From Thamnaconus septentrionalis (lineage: Eukaryota > Chordata > Actinopteri > Tetraodontiformes > Monacanthidae): 64,000 bases of DNA. The notes beneath the pieces were generated by a model. It saw nothing but the letters and a program-made list of their open reading frames with translations. It ran no database searches and was not told where the DNA came from. Position numbers and translations under genes: made by a program. Location of the stretch: assembly GCA_009823395.1 (NCBI GenBank), contig CM020511.1, positions 14,664,001 to 14,728,000 of the forward strand. The letters are read 5' to 3'. Positions 1 to 12,532 of this stretch are shown piece by piece (the first letter of the stretch is position 1; every line of letters begins with the position of its first letter).

Positions 1-115
1 GCAGGCAACCTTTCACACTCACATTGGCGCCGTAGGGAAGTTTAGACAAGCAGATAAACCCACCTCTCAAGTCTCTTGGGAGGGAACACCCAGGGGAACC
101 ACACAGTAACACGAT
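1..115 (-). repeat. Degenerate SINE fragment
   Basis: The order of short matches (TTCACACTCACAT, then GTAGGGAAGTTTAGA, then GGGAGGGAACACCCAGGGGAACC) follows the middle of the well-preserved SINE at 20.9 kb in the same orientation. It is heavily diverged and cut by the window start. Its membership of the family is an inference from shared blocks. Confidence 0.35.
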
Positions 116-443
116 GAGTATCCTACACAATCTCCTCTCAGCTGATTCGCTTAGAGGTAAATCAAAGGAGAGCCTGTTCGGTGAAGTGCCAACCATGTGC
201 TGCAGGGGGGAAATAAGTAAAATTGATACATTAAGTTTCTTTTGAAATCTATTCCCCTGTTGTGCATATTAACACCATTGTATTCCACTTCTGAAGTAAA
301 AGTAAAAGTAGTTAGTTTCACAAATAGTTAATTTCATCAGAACAATGCACGATTAGTACTTCAACTCATTCCCATTGGATGACCGTGCAAAGCTCCTTTT
401 TTCGATAAATCAAAAGTAAATGTGATAGTCTACGATCTTGCCA

Positions 444-620
444 TTTAAAGGTCCAGTGTGTAAGATTAACTGCCATCTAATGGTCAGAAAACACATTGCA
501 GGCAATTTGATATTATGTCCTGTTTTCTAATGCCTCCCTTGCTCTCAGGTATTTGTTATACCAAACAGGACGTTTCGGTAAAGTAGATCCATTGGTCAAG
601 GTGACTTTATTTGTGATGGC
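444..620 (+). mobile_element. Possible DNA-transposon end (non-autonomous)
   Basis: The stretch starting at 444 contains AAAGGTCCAGTGTGTAAGATT, which resembles the terminal inverted repeat of a common teleost non-autonomous DNA transposon whose other end reads roughly AATCTTACACACTGGACCTTT. The opposite terminus is not visible downstream, so this would be a one-ended, decayed copy and the right boundary is arbitrary. The family match is from memory and is not verified. Confidence 0.35.
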
Positions 621-2674
621 ACAACAAGGCTGCTTCCTTGGAGCAGACTTACTCTTTACGTAGATGATAATATATTCTTACTAAATGAAAAACATACACA
701 TAAAACCCCATAATTGTTACGGTTTGGGATTTTTGTTTGTGTTGCTATCATATCAATTGCTTCTAAGGCCATGTATCGAATTGCATTTCCAAAGTCAAAA
801 GAGAGAGCAAGCTTTCTTTTGGTATGAAAATAAAAGGATGAAAGAAGCAATGTATGTGTATCTGTGTATGGGGCAAGATGAGCGCCACCAGTATAAGATT
901 GTGAGCTATTTCTTCATTCCCAAAGACAGTTTCAGGGAAAGAATCCCCAGGAGCTGTCCTTCAGTCCAAACAGAAGAGACAGGGGTGTCCCCCTCTGGCC
1001 ATCTTTGACCCCTTAATGTCAAGACGACAAAAACATGTCCAAACAGGAGAACATAAACCACCATCATTTCAAAAAGGACGTTGTCGCTGCGGTTCTCTGT
1101 ATTTACTCAAATGTTGATTTACGATGAAAGCCGCACACAATAAGTTTCTTTCTTTCTTTTTTTTAAATAGAGGGTTTGTCTTTTTCTTGTGGCTATTGCA
1201 TAGGTATGCTGGCACGGACACGTCGCAGTGTTTGCTTTACCACATCTTTTTTGTGTTGTGGGGTTAGAAGCTGTACAATGCCGATTGCATCATCCATCCA
1301 ATAACAGAACACATCACGTTAGCATCACAGGAGCCAGCGGAGAGTAAGCAGGGGAGGCCTCCTGTGGATCGCAGCGTCTGAGAGCCAGATCTGACCAACC
1401 TTGGTCTGCGCGTTGGGTGTTGTTGTAGAATCTTTGCTCCCTGTGCGTGTTTACATTCACAACAGTACCCACCCCCCTCGCTGCATCCTTTCAACACATC
1501 GGCCTGATTTAAAGAGAACCTCATGGAGTCCGGGGGAAACGTGAGTTTTCTTCACCGCTTTGAGTTAGTGTTTGCTTTTGTACTTATCTATGAAGTGTGT
1601 TTATTTGAACTGAGGCAGAATCCTTTCACTGCTTCAGAAGAAAGAGCGGTCGGGGTCTTGGACGTATTAGTGGCAGTTGTTGGAGGTGTTGAAATGTATG
1701 TCAAGGAAAAAAACAATGACCCTGGACACACATAGAAAACATCCTGTATTCATATTGAGGCCATTATAGTCTAATATTTACATATTACATATTAAGTAAT
1801 CTTATATACATTTTTAATCATCTTTTTTTGTCCACAGCTGGCATTTAATCCACAAAAATGTTGAAGTACTAAAACAAATAAGTTCCATTTTTAGAAAATG
1901 AAATGTGCTTTTAACTTTGTTTTTAAACACCACTCATGTTTACCTTGTCAGTAGATACAATGTATTTGCACATCGTAATACTTCAATTACTTTATTAAAG
2001 AAATATGTTGACAAAATTTGTAATGTCACCCATTCAGCACAAGTTCTTCAGAAGCTGAATTTCCGATTTTATTATTATTTGCCATCTTTTTCAAGCGTCT
2101 CTGACAGCCTCTCAGACATACTTGAAATGTTTGGGGAGGGACCGCAGTATTTGTGCTGAGAGGGTGGTCCCATGCATTAACTCGATAAACTCCCGATAAA
2201 CCTCAGGAGAATAGAATTCCAATAAAGTAATGGTCAATTCTGTGATCAACAATGGATTCCTTTTTGCGATTCCATGAAAATTGCATAATATTGTCTGAAT
2301 CCTACATCAGACATCATCATATCTTCAAAAGACATTGCAATCTTTTTTTTTCTATTTTTTTTTTTTTCTTTTACAAGCGTTCTACTTGTTCTGGGGGAAA
2401 AAGGCATTATGCAACTTCTCGTAAGACTTGAGCCTTTTCAGGTGTCGGCGTTGCTGACTTGTCCTTGAGCACAGTCCTTGTGTGAATCCAAAGCAGGAGA
2501 ACCACCAGATGACAGCTGCTGTGTTGACCTGGCCCACAGTTTGAAAAATACACTCCCTCCGTAGCCTTTGAGATTTTCTCACAGTTATCCAGGAGGAACA
2601 CCCTGGTGAGAATCTTCTTGCCAGACCTCTACATATGCTGTCCAGACAGCAGTACAGCCCACATCTTGTCCAGG
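621..2674. other. No gene seen; AT-rich unique sequence
   Basis: There is a 107-codon plus-strand frame at 685-1008 and a 114-codon minus-strand frame at 2382-2726, but neither shows a recognisable motif. T-rich runs lie near 1141-1165 and 2341-2371. The frame at 2407-2601 on the minus strand lies beyond the stop of the candidate exon at 2675 and may be its 3' untranslated region if that exon is real. Confidence 0.5.
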
Positions 2675-2897
2675 TCATGGAAGCAGTTGCACCACACCCT
2701 GCAAGGCAATCAACTTCCCGACGCATTCGGAAGAGTCACTGAGACTTTGGCTGCTATCAAAAATGTTGTTTATGCTGTTGACGCTGTTGCAAAATTTGCA
2801 CGGTAAAGTTTCAGCATTAGCTTCGGTGCAAACTGAGAAAATGGTGATGAAGTGTTGGCGGAGGCTGTGCGTTGACCTCTTTAGTTGTCGCGAACCT
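2675..2897 (-). CDS. Candidate terminal coding exon, unknown protein
   Basis: On the minus strand an acceptor (CCCATCTCCGAG, with a CCTGAC branch-point-like motif about 20 bases upstream) opens a frame of 73 codons that ends in TGA at 2677-2675. It begins with one base that completes the codon split by the donor of the exon at 3028-3269. The resulting 130 bp intron starts GTGAGT and has a normal teleost size. The peptide contains several cysteines (for example CKFCNSVNSINN) and no domain I recognise. Length and openness alone are compatible with chance; the support is the intron structure and matching phase. Function is unknown. Confidence 0.3.
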
Positions 2898-3027
2898 CTC
2901 GGAGATGGGCAGATGTAGGTCAGGATGACAGCAGCAGACAACAGAACGGTTTAAAGAGGTCACAGCGGGGTTAAAGACAAGCAGGGTGTGTCTGTTTTTA
3001 CCCCGGCAGGAAAATATCAAGACTCAC

Positions 3028-3269
3028 AGCTGGACACCCTCCCTGAAAACACGGGAATAGCTTTCAATGGCTCTTAATGACTTGTCAATATGACCTCTGC
3101 TCAGGTTGGTGGTGACATATCTCGCGGTGCGTTGACAGATGTCCATGAGTTGAAAGGGATATTGTTTACCATCCAGGAAGTTTTTCTGAGGCTCTTCAAA
3201 ATGCATGAGTGAGTGAATGAATAATAGTACCGGTAATAATAATACGGCACAACTGGGGAAATGATGGAG
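3028..3269 (-). CDS. Candidate coding exon, unknown protein
   Basis: On the minus strand a strong acceptor (GTTTTTCTAACAG) is followed by 80 open codons plus two bases, ending at a strong GTGAGT donor at 3027. The start of the translation is hydrophobic (CAVLLLPVLLFIHSLM) and the rest is polar (for example LSRGHIDKSLRAIESYSRV), as in a signal or membrane segment followed by a mature domain. A weaker internal acceptor at 3186 would drop the hydrophobic part. An upstream minus-strand frame at 3330-3481, after a CCACCCCAG acceptor, also looks protein-like, but its only possible donor does not match this phase. I recognise no family, and this could be a chance pair of splice-like motifs. Confidence 0.3.
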
Positions 3270-3481
3270 CTGTTAGAAAAACACACACAAGATGGGTCAA
3301 ACGGTGTTATGATAAAACAATATATGTGATTACAGGCTCGGGGTGGCCTGTAGGAAAAACTGTTTCATCAGCAGGGCCAGCTGGGAGGCGAGCGCTCTGA
3401 GCAGGCAACCCTGGAAGCGGCGGGAGATAAAGAGGTTTAAAACGTGTGACTGGGTTTTCGGTCTGCTGACAAGCCTCTGGC

Positions 3482-6400
3482 CTGGGGTGGTAAAAGTAGG
3501 TTCAGAGCAAGTTGCTCAGAAGATAAATGCACTGAGCAAAGCAGGACAGGAGAGAGGAACTGAGGCTAACCAGAGATGACAGTGGCAAACACAAGGATAT
3601 CTGGGAGATACAAGGCTCTGGAGAGCTTAGTGTCAATAGACATTGGCCTTTGGGTGATTTAGAATCCCGTTGAACTTCGCTTTGCAGACCTGTCTTTGAA
3701 AAGCACTCAAAACCGCAGCCGCTTTTGTGAAACTGTGTGGTTTACAAATGGCATCTGGTCAGCAAACTCCCTCCTTTTATTTTGTAAAAGACCAAGCCAA
3801 GTCATTCATCACAAGAGAACTAAGGAAGGAAAACAAACCAAATGCTACCCACTGATAATCCACTGTGAATGGTAAGAGCTACCTCTCGCTGGCTACCTTT
3901 TAAACGTCAAGTTTCCAAGTCAAGTCTGCTTGAGATTGCTTTTAATAACAGTAAGTACGATCCCACCCTGCTCTTGTTTGGGGACTAGTCTTTAATGGTT
4001 CACTCTGCCTGGTAACCAGCCCAAAAAAACAGTCAGAACTCAGGATAAGAAAATTGACGGAGATTTAAACAAAGTCTGAAACTTAGTTCCACTTTGGACC
4101 GGGGATTTGGGCTGCGGTTACTGTAATTTAGTGCTTTGGGCACTGTGTCGATTGTGGTTTGAGAGGCCGGTCCCATGAAACCTGGATTTCCTCTCTGCAA
4201 TAGGTAAGATGAGGGGGAAAAATGATCACAATGACCTGAAAAAAAGGGTGGAGTAGTAATGTGTGTAATCCCTCATAGCCAACACCTTGTCCAACGGTCC
4301 GCCTGCATCCGTTTCTAGTTCAAAATGATATTGACAGTGATAATTGCTGTAAAATGTGGTCAGGATGAAGTCCAAAGCCATTACAAAATAGTCTGGCTTC
4401 TTTGTTTATTCCAACGTTTGCTCGTGGGAAGGCAAGTCCTAGCTGTCGCATCTCAGCTGTCAACAGCATATAAGCTGACAACTTGTTTAGATTCCAGATT
4501 CAACGTTCCTTTTGTTGTCATGCAGCACAGACAACAAACATGTACAGCAGGAAGAAATTACAAGCTTGGGCTACGTTGTGAATTTGAATGGAAATTAAGG
4601 TTAAGAATGAGGAAAATGACGACTAGTAAATAGACCCGGATACTGCACAAGCGAGTTACATTGTACACAGCCAATAAGACAGACTATACATTGATATGAG
4701 AGCTATGAACAGAGAGGAATGACATGAACAGTCACTGTGACTTGTTGTTTTTGTGAGTCGAATAGCGTTTGTTATTTTGTTTAGGTGCAGAAATGTACAG
4801 TACCTTGCATTTGATTTATCATTACTGTGCTAGTAAATTACTAATTACACTATATCTATGATTACAGTGTGTTTTGTGTTTAAGAATTTAAAAAGAAAAA
4901 TTGTCAACCTGCCTTACAGAAATATTAGGACATCTTAAAAGCTGATTGCACATAAAGGTGACATCGTGTCAGTTTATTAAAGGGGACTAGATGACCTATG
5001 CCCACCACTAGAGGGCAATCAAGATGATTTGGCCATGATTTTTTGCATTTTCTTATATTTTTCACTTTTAAACTCACTACTGTGTATTTATAGTTTAAAT
5101 TAAGAAAAAAACATGTTGTTTTCATTTTTTGTGTCTCATGACATGTCAATCAGGTATTACATAACTATGCATACATATTGCACATGTATAGATATACGGT
5201 ATTAACCACCAAAGTCCAAATAAGAGAAGATAACCAGAGTGAAAATATCAACAATCAGATATCACCTCTCAACATATCAAAAGACAAATCTGTCTTATGT
5301 ATTGACTCAATGGTGCTTAAGTCAATACCTTCTGTCTCAAGTTTCCTTGTGCCGGAACAAGAATCCCGCAGAGTCAGTCCTGCAGACTCAAACTTTGACT
5401 CTGCAATGAGACGACCAAATTCTTTGACCTCTTGTGGGCCTTCAGCAGCTCACCTTCACTCCAACCAGACTTATTACCCCAGACCCCCTACCTGGCCACA
5501 ATCTTCACCATCTTTGGTTGGCCTACTTTTGCAAAGACTAGATGCATATTATTGCACAGCTTGTTTATTCAAGCTTTAAGTAGTCTTATTTTGGGCTAAA
5601 GCTTAAGGACAGTTAGGAAGGCGATGCCTGGTGCAGTTTCATGCTCGGAATAGATTTCACACTTGGTTAAATGTGGCCATTAAGGAGGTTTGTCAGTTTA
5701 CAAAAACACCTTTGACTGGATTGTTCACCCCTGTTTTCATTGTTTTAAAGTGTTGTTTGTTTTTTGAGTTCTTGTAATTTCCTGAATTTGAAGTTTGCGA
5801 CACGTCACCAAGGTGTGCCTTTGTGACAAAGGAAATGCTCATCATAAAACGTTTAATTTCAAGGGGAGATCTTCAACAAATCATATGTATGATCACTTTT
5901 ACAGCACAAGGGGCATTTACAATACTTGTGGGCAACACGGAGAAATTGAATGCATCTATTGATTTCATTAGTGTATATACTGTATATTTAAAAAACAAAA
6001 GGATACCTTTTCAGATATTTGACATGTCTGTGGTCAGGATGAGGATCAAGCTGACAGTAGAGTGAATCTATGAAGTGCATGCAGCTTAACTTTACTCAGA
6101 ACATAGCATTTTATTTACACATACTACAATATGTGGCCACAGCATTGCAGAGAAAGGGATGCCAGCAGAAGAATTTTGGGCAACAATACTTACTGATGGG
6201 ATTTTTCAGAGAACAAAAAATAAAAAAATCTTGAATCTATTAAAGCTGCACCTGAACAACTTTACCTCAGCAACATTCAGGGACATTCAGGCTGTATTAC
6301 CTCAATTCTCGTCACGGTGAAATCAATTATCCTCCACATCTGAGTAGCGTGGACCATGTTTATGAAACACAAATCCAAACTCTCTGCCCGACCTCAATCA

Positions 6401-7784
6401 GTGAACCTAAACTGATGCGGAAAAGACAGAAGGAAAAAAATATATATATTCTAAGTGCAACTTAATGTGACATGGAGGTCCTTGGAAAAACTCTGGGGGA
6501 TCGTTGGTAATTATGTGACAGGAAAGAGGGCAGGACGCTGGCTGCAGTTAGCGCGGCGTGCTGAGATGCATAGACAAAACACTGGCTCGAAATGTGCCAT
6601 GAGCAGTGACTTAAATTCACTGAGAAGGAAGACTAAATACTACTGCTACATAATCCTTTCGTGACACACCTAACAAGCCATTAGGATACTAATCCGACTT
6701 CAAACCTGTTTTGTTGTTAACAGATCACTGTGTATCACGAGCAAGTGAAAAGTAAATGTAAATGTATTGCATTCCATTGTTGCACCACAAATCAATGTAA
6801 TCCATCTTTTATGACAAATCAATTTTATTTATTCTGTTGATCTGTAAGTTTTTTTTGTCACTCAAATTCCAGGTGTCAAGATTGAATGATGGTAACCCGT
6901 GAGAGTGTTGGCCCTGTTGGACCAAGTCAACCTGGTGAGAGGCAAAGTAGAAAGAGAATGAGGGACAAACCAGTGCTGAAGTGGATGAATTGGCTTCACT
7001 TGCTTGGTTCGGAATCAGATTAAACGTAGGGGAAAATGCTGTAATAGCTGTTTGCATTTGCTTTCTTTTAAATTGTATTTATCTCATTGTATATGTATAT
7101 AAGTATACATATGTTTCCATTCACATTGGATATAAAACCACATCTAAATCTAAATGTATGGTTCAATGTAGTCATGTATTTCCTCAAGAACTAAGCTTCA
7201 TCTGACTTTATCTCATCATCTCATCTGAAGCCTGCAAGAAGCCTATAAGATGAGCCAAACCATACTGCCATAACATTAAATCAACATCTTAGCATTGGCA
7301 CGGCGGGAAGGATCTCTCAATCCAAACTGGCAAATATTTGTTCCAAGTGAGTGCAAGAGATAAACTCTTTTTCAAAAAAAAAAAACAAGAGCCAACAAAT
7401 GCATACACCATGCTGTGACAGTTGTGAACATAAGCTTGTGTAGATAGCATAAACAGAACAGAACAATTGGTTGCTTCACCCGCAGTTGCTCACGATGCGC
7501 TGCTCCAGGTTCAGTGTTTTTCTTTTTTTTCTGGCCGTAGCCTAGTGAACCGCTGGTGACCTGTTGTTGCGTAACGTCCACAGACGGGCTCAGATTTCTA
7601 TCATGTGGCACCGAGTATCGATTTCACGTTGGGAACATGGTTCCGCTCATTTTCCCCTTCTTCATATCAAACCTCCGAATCACTTTTTGTCCACGCAGAT
7701 TGGCATGAGAATATTAGTTTATCTTGAGTTGCATTAAAAAATTTTCGTCTCTCCCAAATACCGCCTACTTTTCCAGCCGTATCG
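3482..7784. other. No gene seen; unique sequence
   Basis: Long frames here (4325-4633 and 5178-5579, both plus) have no recognisable motif, and their length is within chance expectation. A GTAAGT donor-like motif occurs at 3951 without a convincing exon before it. No repeat family or RNA gene was recognised. Confidence 0.5.
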
Positions 7785-7809
7785 CTATACCAACCTGTGG
7801 TTGGTATAG
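7785..7809. repeat. Perfect 11 bp hairpin with 3 nt loop
   Basis: CTATACCAACC at 7785-7795 is followed by TGT and then its exact reverse complement GGTTGGTATAG at 7799-7809. It is too small to assign to an element; there are no flanking inverted repeats or obvious target duplications. Confidence 0.8.
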
Positions 7810-9309
7810 TGGATGTGTGTGTGCTGCCCCATGTTACCACACAATGTTAAATCTGGCTTCCATATCCCCATTACGACAGAGGGGATGGATTGGATGGATG
7901 AGAAGAGCCCGTGGAGCAGGAGAAAGAGATAGATGGGAGGATTGATATGGACGGGGGGCACAGAGGAAGGGGGGGCGAATTAGATGGGAAGAGGCCCCGC
8001 CGTAACGTTTTGGGATGTGTTATGGAAGAGAGACGGGGTCAAGGTGAAGAAGTTGCATGCAGACTCAAAAGCACCTCGGGCGCTATTACATAACCTGGCG
8101 TCGCTGACGAAAGCGCATTGCAAAATCAATTTAAACTGAAAGGGAAAAGCCGTCCAGCTGACAGACGTGTATCTGTGCTTTTTTTTTAAAAAAAGCAATT
8201 GGAAAAATAGTCAAATAATCGTAAATGGGTGAACAAGTTAGTTGTTTAGCTGCATAGCTTTAGCCTGAATCAAAAGGTGAGCCATGTCGCGTAAACTCCA
8301 ACTGAGAAAAAACCCTTAAAAAAAAAACACAGAACGCCAATTGTTGAGAGCGGCAGTGAAAAAGGTCAGGCAAAGGAAGACAGATAACACTGGATGGAAG
8401 AATAAGATGTGAGGTAAATTCAGAGGGAAGAAAGTGAGCAGGTTGAGAGGAAATGGAAACCATGTGCTGTCCCACACAATTCATGGCAACCTCTCACACA
8501 AGGGTTGCTGAAAGAAGAAGGAGATATCGGGAGGGTCAGTGGTGTTTGCCCCTTACTCAGTTACCGCCATCTGAAAGTAGGCCAAGCGGAGAAAACACAC
8601 ACATTGAGTTAAGTCCCTTAATGATGAATAGTGCTCGTAGGCTTTTCTGGTTTCCATTTCTGAGAGGAAAAACACATCCAAATAAAGAACAGGTGGCCAA
8701 AACGATGTTTCTATGTTTTTAGACAATCACACAGTCTTGCATATCAAAACTGACTCTGAGACTCCCCCGATTTCGTTAGATGGTTAAAATGGGCCTATGG
8801 ATGGGTTTTGTTGAATGCCTTATAAAAAAAAAAAAAAGTCAAGGAGACATCTTCAAATTAAAAGAAAAAGAAAGAAAGAAAGACTTACTCTGTTTACGGA
8901 TCAGTTTCCCTCTGCTTGTTTGTGGCTTGGCTGCAGTTCTAGACACCAGAAATACTTCTTCTCAACATCACAAGTGATGCTAATATCGCCAGCCAGCAGT
9001 CTTGGACAATTAGGTACATTTGTGCTTCATGGCAGGATACAATAACTGGTCAGGTGAAAGTGCATACTGAGACACCAATGTTTTTGACTTCCATGCTTCT
9101 TCTTTTTTAATCTCGTTTTGTTTTGTATTGTTTTGTTTTGTTTTGGGAACTGATTCTGACTGTGTGCAATATTTCTAGCCAATAGTGTGAAAGCAGACCA
9201 CCAGGGAAGAACTGGTCTTATGAAATGGAATCATCGTGGATCACGTGGAAACATCTTCATAAATCAGGGTGGACCTTTCCACTTGAGCCGCACAAACACA
9301 GGATGTGAG
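7810..9309. other. No gene seen; purine-rich and A-run sequence
   Basis: This holds a purine-rich stretch around 7890-8045 (GGA-rich on the plus strand), an A/T palindrome around 8177-8196, an A-run at 8823-8836 and a (TTTTG)n tract at 9115-9144. Frames on both strands in the purine-rich part reflect low complexity. No gene is supported. Confidence 0.5.
9115..9144 (+). repeat. (TTTTG)n pentanucleotide tract
   Basis: Six near-consecutive TTTTG units, one of them altered (TATTG). Confidence 0.85.
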
Positions 9310-9600
9310 TCCACTCTCGCGCCGTGGCTGCTTGTTTCTTCTTGCGCCGCCTCGAGTTCTCTTCACACGCCACGGCGACCTCCTGAACCTTCAACACGAC
9401 CACTCTAAAATCTCCTCTAATACTTTTGACCTTTGAATGGCCCGTCAGAAGAATAGCAGGCTGCGTCGGTCAAAGTTGTGCATTCTTGACACGGAAATGG
9501 CTTCCAGGAACGGCTTTTGCGTGCGTCTCCTCCGAGACGCGGCGGTTTCGGCTGTAACATCTGCACAAGCGCTGACACCCGCACGCAGCCATAAACGGTA
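9310..9600. promoter_or_regulatory. CpG-rich patch
   Basis: By hand count there are about 25 CG dinucleotides in the 300 bases from 9301, far denser than the neighbouring kilobases. A CpG-dense patch in vertebrate DNA can mark a promoter or unmethylated regulatory element, but no TATA box, start codon with a good frame or first exon was recognised beside it. The regulatory meaning is inference. Confidence 0.25.
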
Positions 9601-11175
9601 AGATCAATTAAGGTGAATGAAGCGTGGGGAAACTGCCTCCTGTTAGGACTGACCCTGGGTCATCCTCTCCCTGTTTCTGCTGCAGTGGTCGCATGCACAT
9701 ATAACAATTACATGGACTGAAGTTCATAGGTTAGATGCCTTAAAAAAGAAAAAAAAAACCTGCACACACAAGGATCTATACTATACATTTGTGGGGCAAT
9801 TTGTGGAGCTTGATTGGTATATCATATTTCTGTTGCCACCTTCACTTTCGGGATAAATCCAGCAGGAAACAAAGAAAGAAAAGAAAACACAATGCAAAAA
9901 AAACACACTGGTGATTTAGTTTATTTATAGAAGAAAATAAGGAGACTCAGCAGCAAGTGGAAGAACCATGCAGAGCCTGGTACCTCTTCCTCAGGTTCAT
10001 CACCAGCCTGGTCACATGTGACAGTGTAGGATGGCAACCCATTCCTCAAAGTTGAGCATACTTGATAATATATTTTAGTCATGATATTATGGTCTGGGAA
10101 GTGCCTCTTCACTCTGACAGTATTTATTTCAAGACGTTCTTGTTAGCAGTTGAGGTCTTCTAGGAATCATCGTGTGTTTCTTAGTATCACTGGGCGACTA
10201 TTCAAGGATCCCAGAATGTGTGTCCTTAAATGCTCTGTCACTCAGCCCAGAATCCCTCTTGAAAATAATTAGTCTTATCATGTGACCAGTATTCATTTAA
10301 AACTCTGTTGTTTTTATGTTTTTTGTTTCTTTTTATTTCCGACACAGTTAAAACTATTTAACATTTGAGCTTCTTTTCTCTCGCTGAATCGCAGCCCACT
10401 GCTGGACAGACCAACCTTTGTTTCTAGCGGTGGCTTGGGAACTGAATAAATCTAAAACAGTGTGGATCAATAAATAACAGGGGTGGGGGGTCTCACTGTG
10501 ACGTCACGCCACGATACAGTGCAGCACATCTGTGCTTGCGCTCGCAGCGCTACATCTGCCTGTGTACAAGAAACAATGTTTCCCAGTGTGTGTGTGTGTG
10601 TACACGTTTTCCAAGATGTTGGGGTTTTTTGCATATTCAAAAAAAAGAAGTTGCTTTGAGTCGTGTGTGACGTCCTTTTAAAATCTGCTGTTTATTAAAT
10701 GGCTGGAGGGCGGAAACCACAGTTCAAGAGTATCTGGTGCTCATTTATTCAATTATGCAGTTGTGTATTTATTTATTGATTTCCCAAGAAAACAGTAGTG
10801 ATTCGACGTGGACTGAAACACACAAACGTGCAGTGACAATGTACCTTTCCATTTAAGGTTACAGCTCCTAAACCGGTTGCTTCCAGCTTTCTGATAATTA
10901 GTATGTATCTGTCATTTGTTCATGTGTGCAGTCGCATAGTATGTAAAATAACAAACTGATTGGGAAAAATGCAGCTGTTTTGAATTTTTCTTATTGTGTG
11001 GCAAAAAAGAATAAGATAAAAATCAAGTCCAGGTCCTGTATTTGTTTATTTTTTGTGCAAATGTTGCTTCAGCTTGAATTAAAAGCTAACTTGGAAGTTT
11101 ATTCTGCAAAGGATGTTTTGTGTTCACCATGTTCAGGTGTGCTCTTCGCTGCAATTGCATGACTTTGTTTTATTT
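9601..11175. other. No gene seen; AT-rich unique sequence
   Basis: Short A-runs lie around 9742-9759 and a (GT)7-like tract around 10588-10602. No frame with convincing splice sites and no repeat family was recognised. Confidence 0.5.
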
Positions 11176-11640
11176 AGGGTGACCATAGTTTAAAAACCCA
11201 TAAATAAGACACCCTGCCCGGCCTCTTGGAGATATCACAACAATACTCATCCCACAGATTTTTTGCATTAATAAAACATTCAGCCTTGTAACAAATCTCT
11301 CTCTAAAATCTTACTCTCTATAAAGTAAGCCTAAATAATGCCTCTCAACATGCTTATCGGTGCTAATCTGGTTTTCCATGTCTTCAGAAACTTTATTTGT
11401 GACAGACATGAAGATGCCAACTTTGCATGGTCTAGCTTTATTAACAATATTACATTCCTTAAGAAGACTGTTAGGCCTGCTTACTTGCGGCAGTGACATA
11501 ACAAGCCATTTTTCAACATCCATAGCACTTGACAGACTGCGCAATGCATTCCCAGATGGGTATTTCTCACTCCAGTGGGATGCTGCTCTTGCAGTTTGCA
11601 GTTTTGATTTGCCTCACCACCTCATTTATTAGCACCTAGA
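11176..11640 (-). mobile_element. Possible decayed DNA-transposon fragment
   Basis: The segment begins AGGGTGACCATAGTTT, like the ends of several teleost DNA transposons starting AGGGTGACCA. A 77-codon minus-strand frame lies inside at 11311-11544, and another minus-strand frame follows at 11629-11925. No transposase motif is visible and no matching opposite terminus was found, so this is a weak call resting on the terminal motif and family memory. Confidence 0.22.
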
Positions 11641-12532
11641 TCTCACTGTCAGCAAATTCACTGCCAATTCTGCGGCTGTTGTGTTTGTGGCATCGTATTT
11701 AGCCACGACAACAATCTGATGCAACAAGACTGTAAATGGCTCGCGTCCTCTAAACTTGGAAAGTTTAGCGCTAAAAGCAGCTGCGGTTCGGTATTGGTGA
11801 GTTGCGGCAAGAATTTGGTGGCCCAGAAAGTAGAACGTACCTGAGCAGGGAGAAGGAAAAGAGCTCCTCAACCTGCATCCAGTGCACTGCAAGCTTCTCC
11901 AGAAACCAACAACCAATAGCAGCAAAAAGAGAAAGAATTCTGTTGAATGGACCGCATCTTTGTCGTGTTCGTCTTTCTCTTGATTTAAAGGCAGAGGTAT
12001 GATTGACTTAATCGCAAAAGTTACGCAGTCTTATCTTTTTGTGCTTCAGTCCTTTCCTCCTCATCCTCCCTCTTCTTGCATTTGTTTTTTGTTTTACAGC
12101 CTCCTTCTTTATCCGCCCACAGCCTTCTTTGACTTGTGTTCAATGCGGTTACAGTTCATCCTTCACCACCTTCAGAAGGCAGATGTGATCACAGCCGGCC
12201 CTCTGTGTTTATTCAAGCCTGTAATTTCTTGGGAAGAAGCACTATCTAATTGCAATACAGCTGCTGCAAAAATCAAATTTCACTGCCAGGTGTGAAGGCG
12301 GCCACAGACTTTAATCAACGGCAGATCAAAACAGAAACAAATTTTTACAGCAAGTACAAAGCACTTAGAGGGTTTGGGACAGATTCTTTCCTTCAGTGTC
12401 TTTGAGAATACAAACAGACGTCTGATAATAAAAGACAATGCATCACATCAAAGAAACCTTTAGCTGGGAAGGAGCCAACTGACTGGGACAATGAGAAAAC
12501 ACGTATCAAATGAAACCCAAGGAAAATAAAGA
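11641..12532. other. No gene seen
   Basis: Plus-strand frames at 11802-12002 and 11999-12295 and a minus-strand frame at 11629-11925 have no recognisable motif. A pyrimidine-rich stretch around 12050-12130 explains the hydrophobic translation there. Confidence 0.5.

Noticed and set aside
3330..3481. Third minus-strand exon upstream of 3028-3269
   Set aside because: Reads well (LFISRRFQGCLLRALASQLA) and has an acceptor, but the only donor-like GT is weak and out of phase with the next segment.
5178..5579. 133-codon plus-strand frame
   Set aside because: Length is within chance for a 64 kb window; no known motif and no convincing splice sites.
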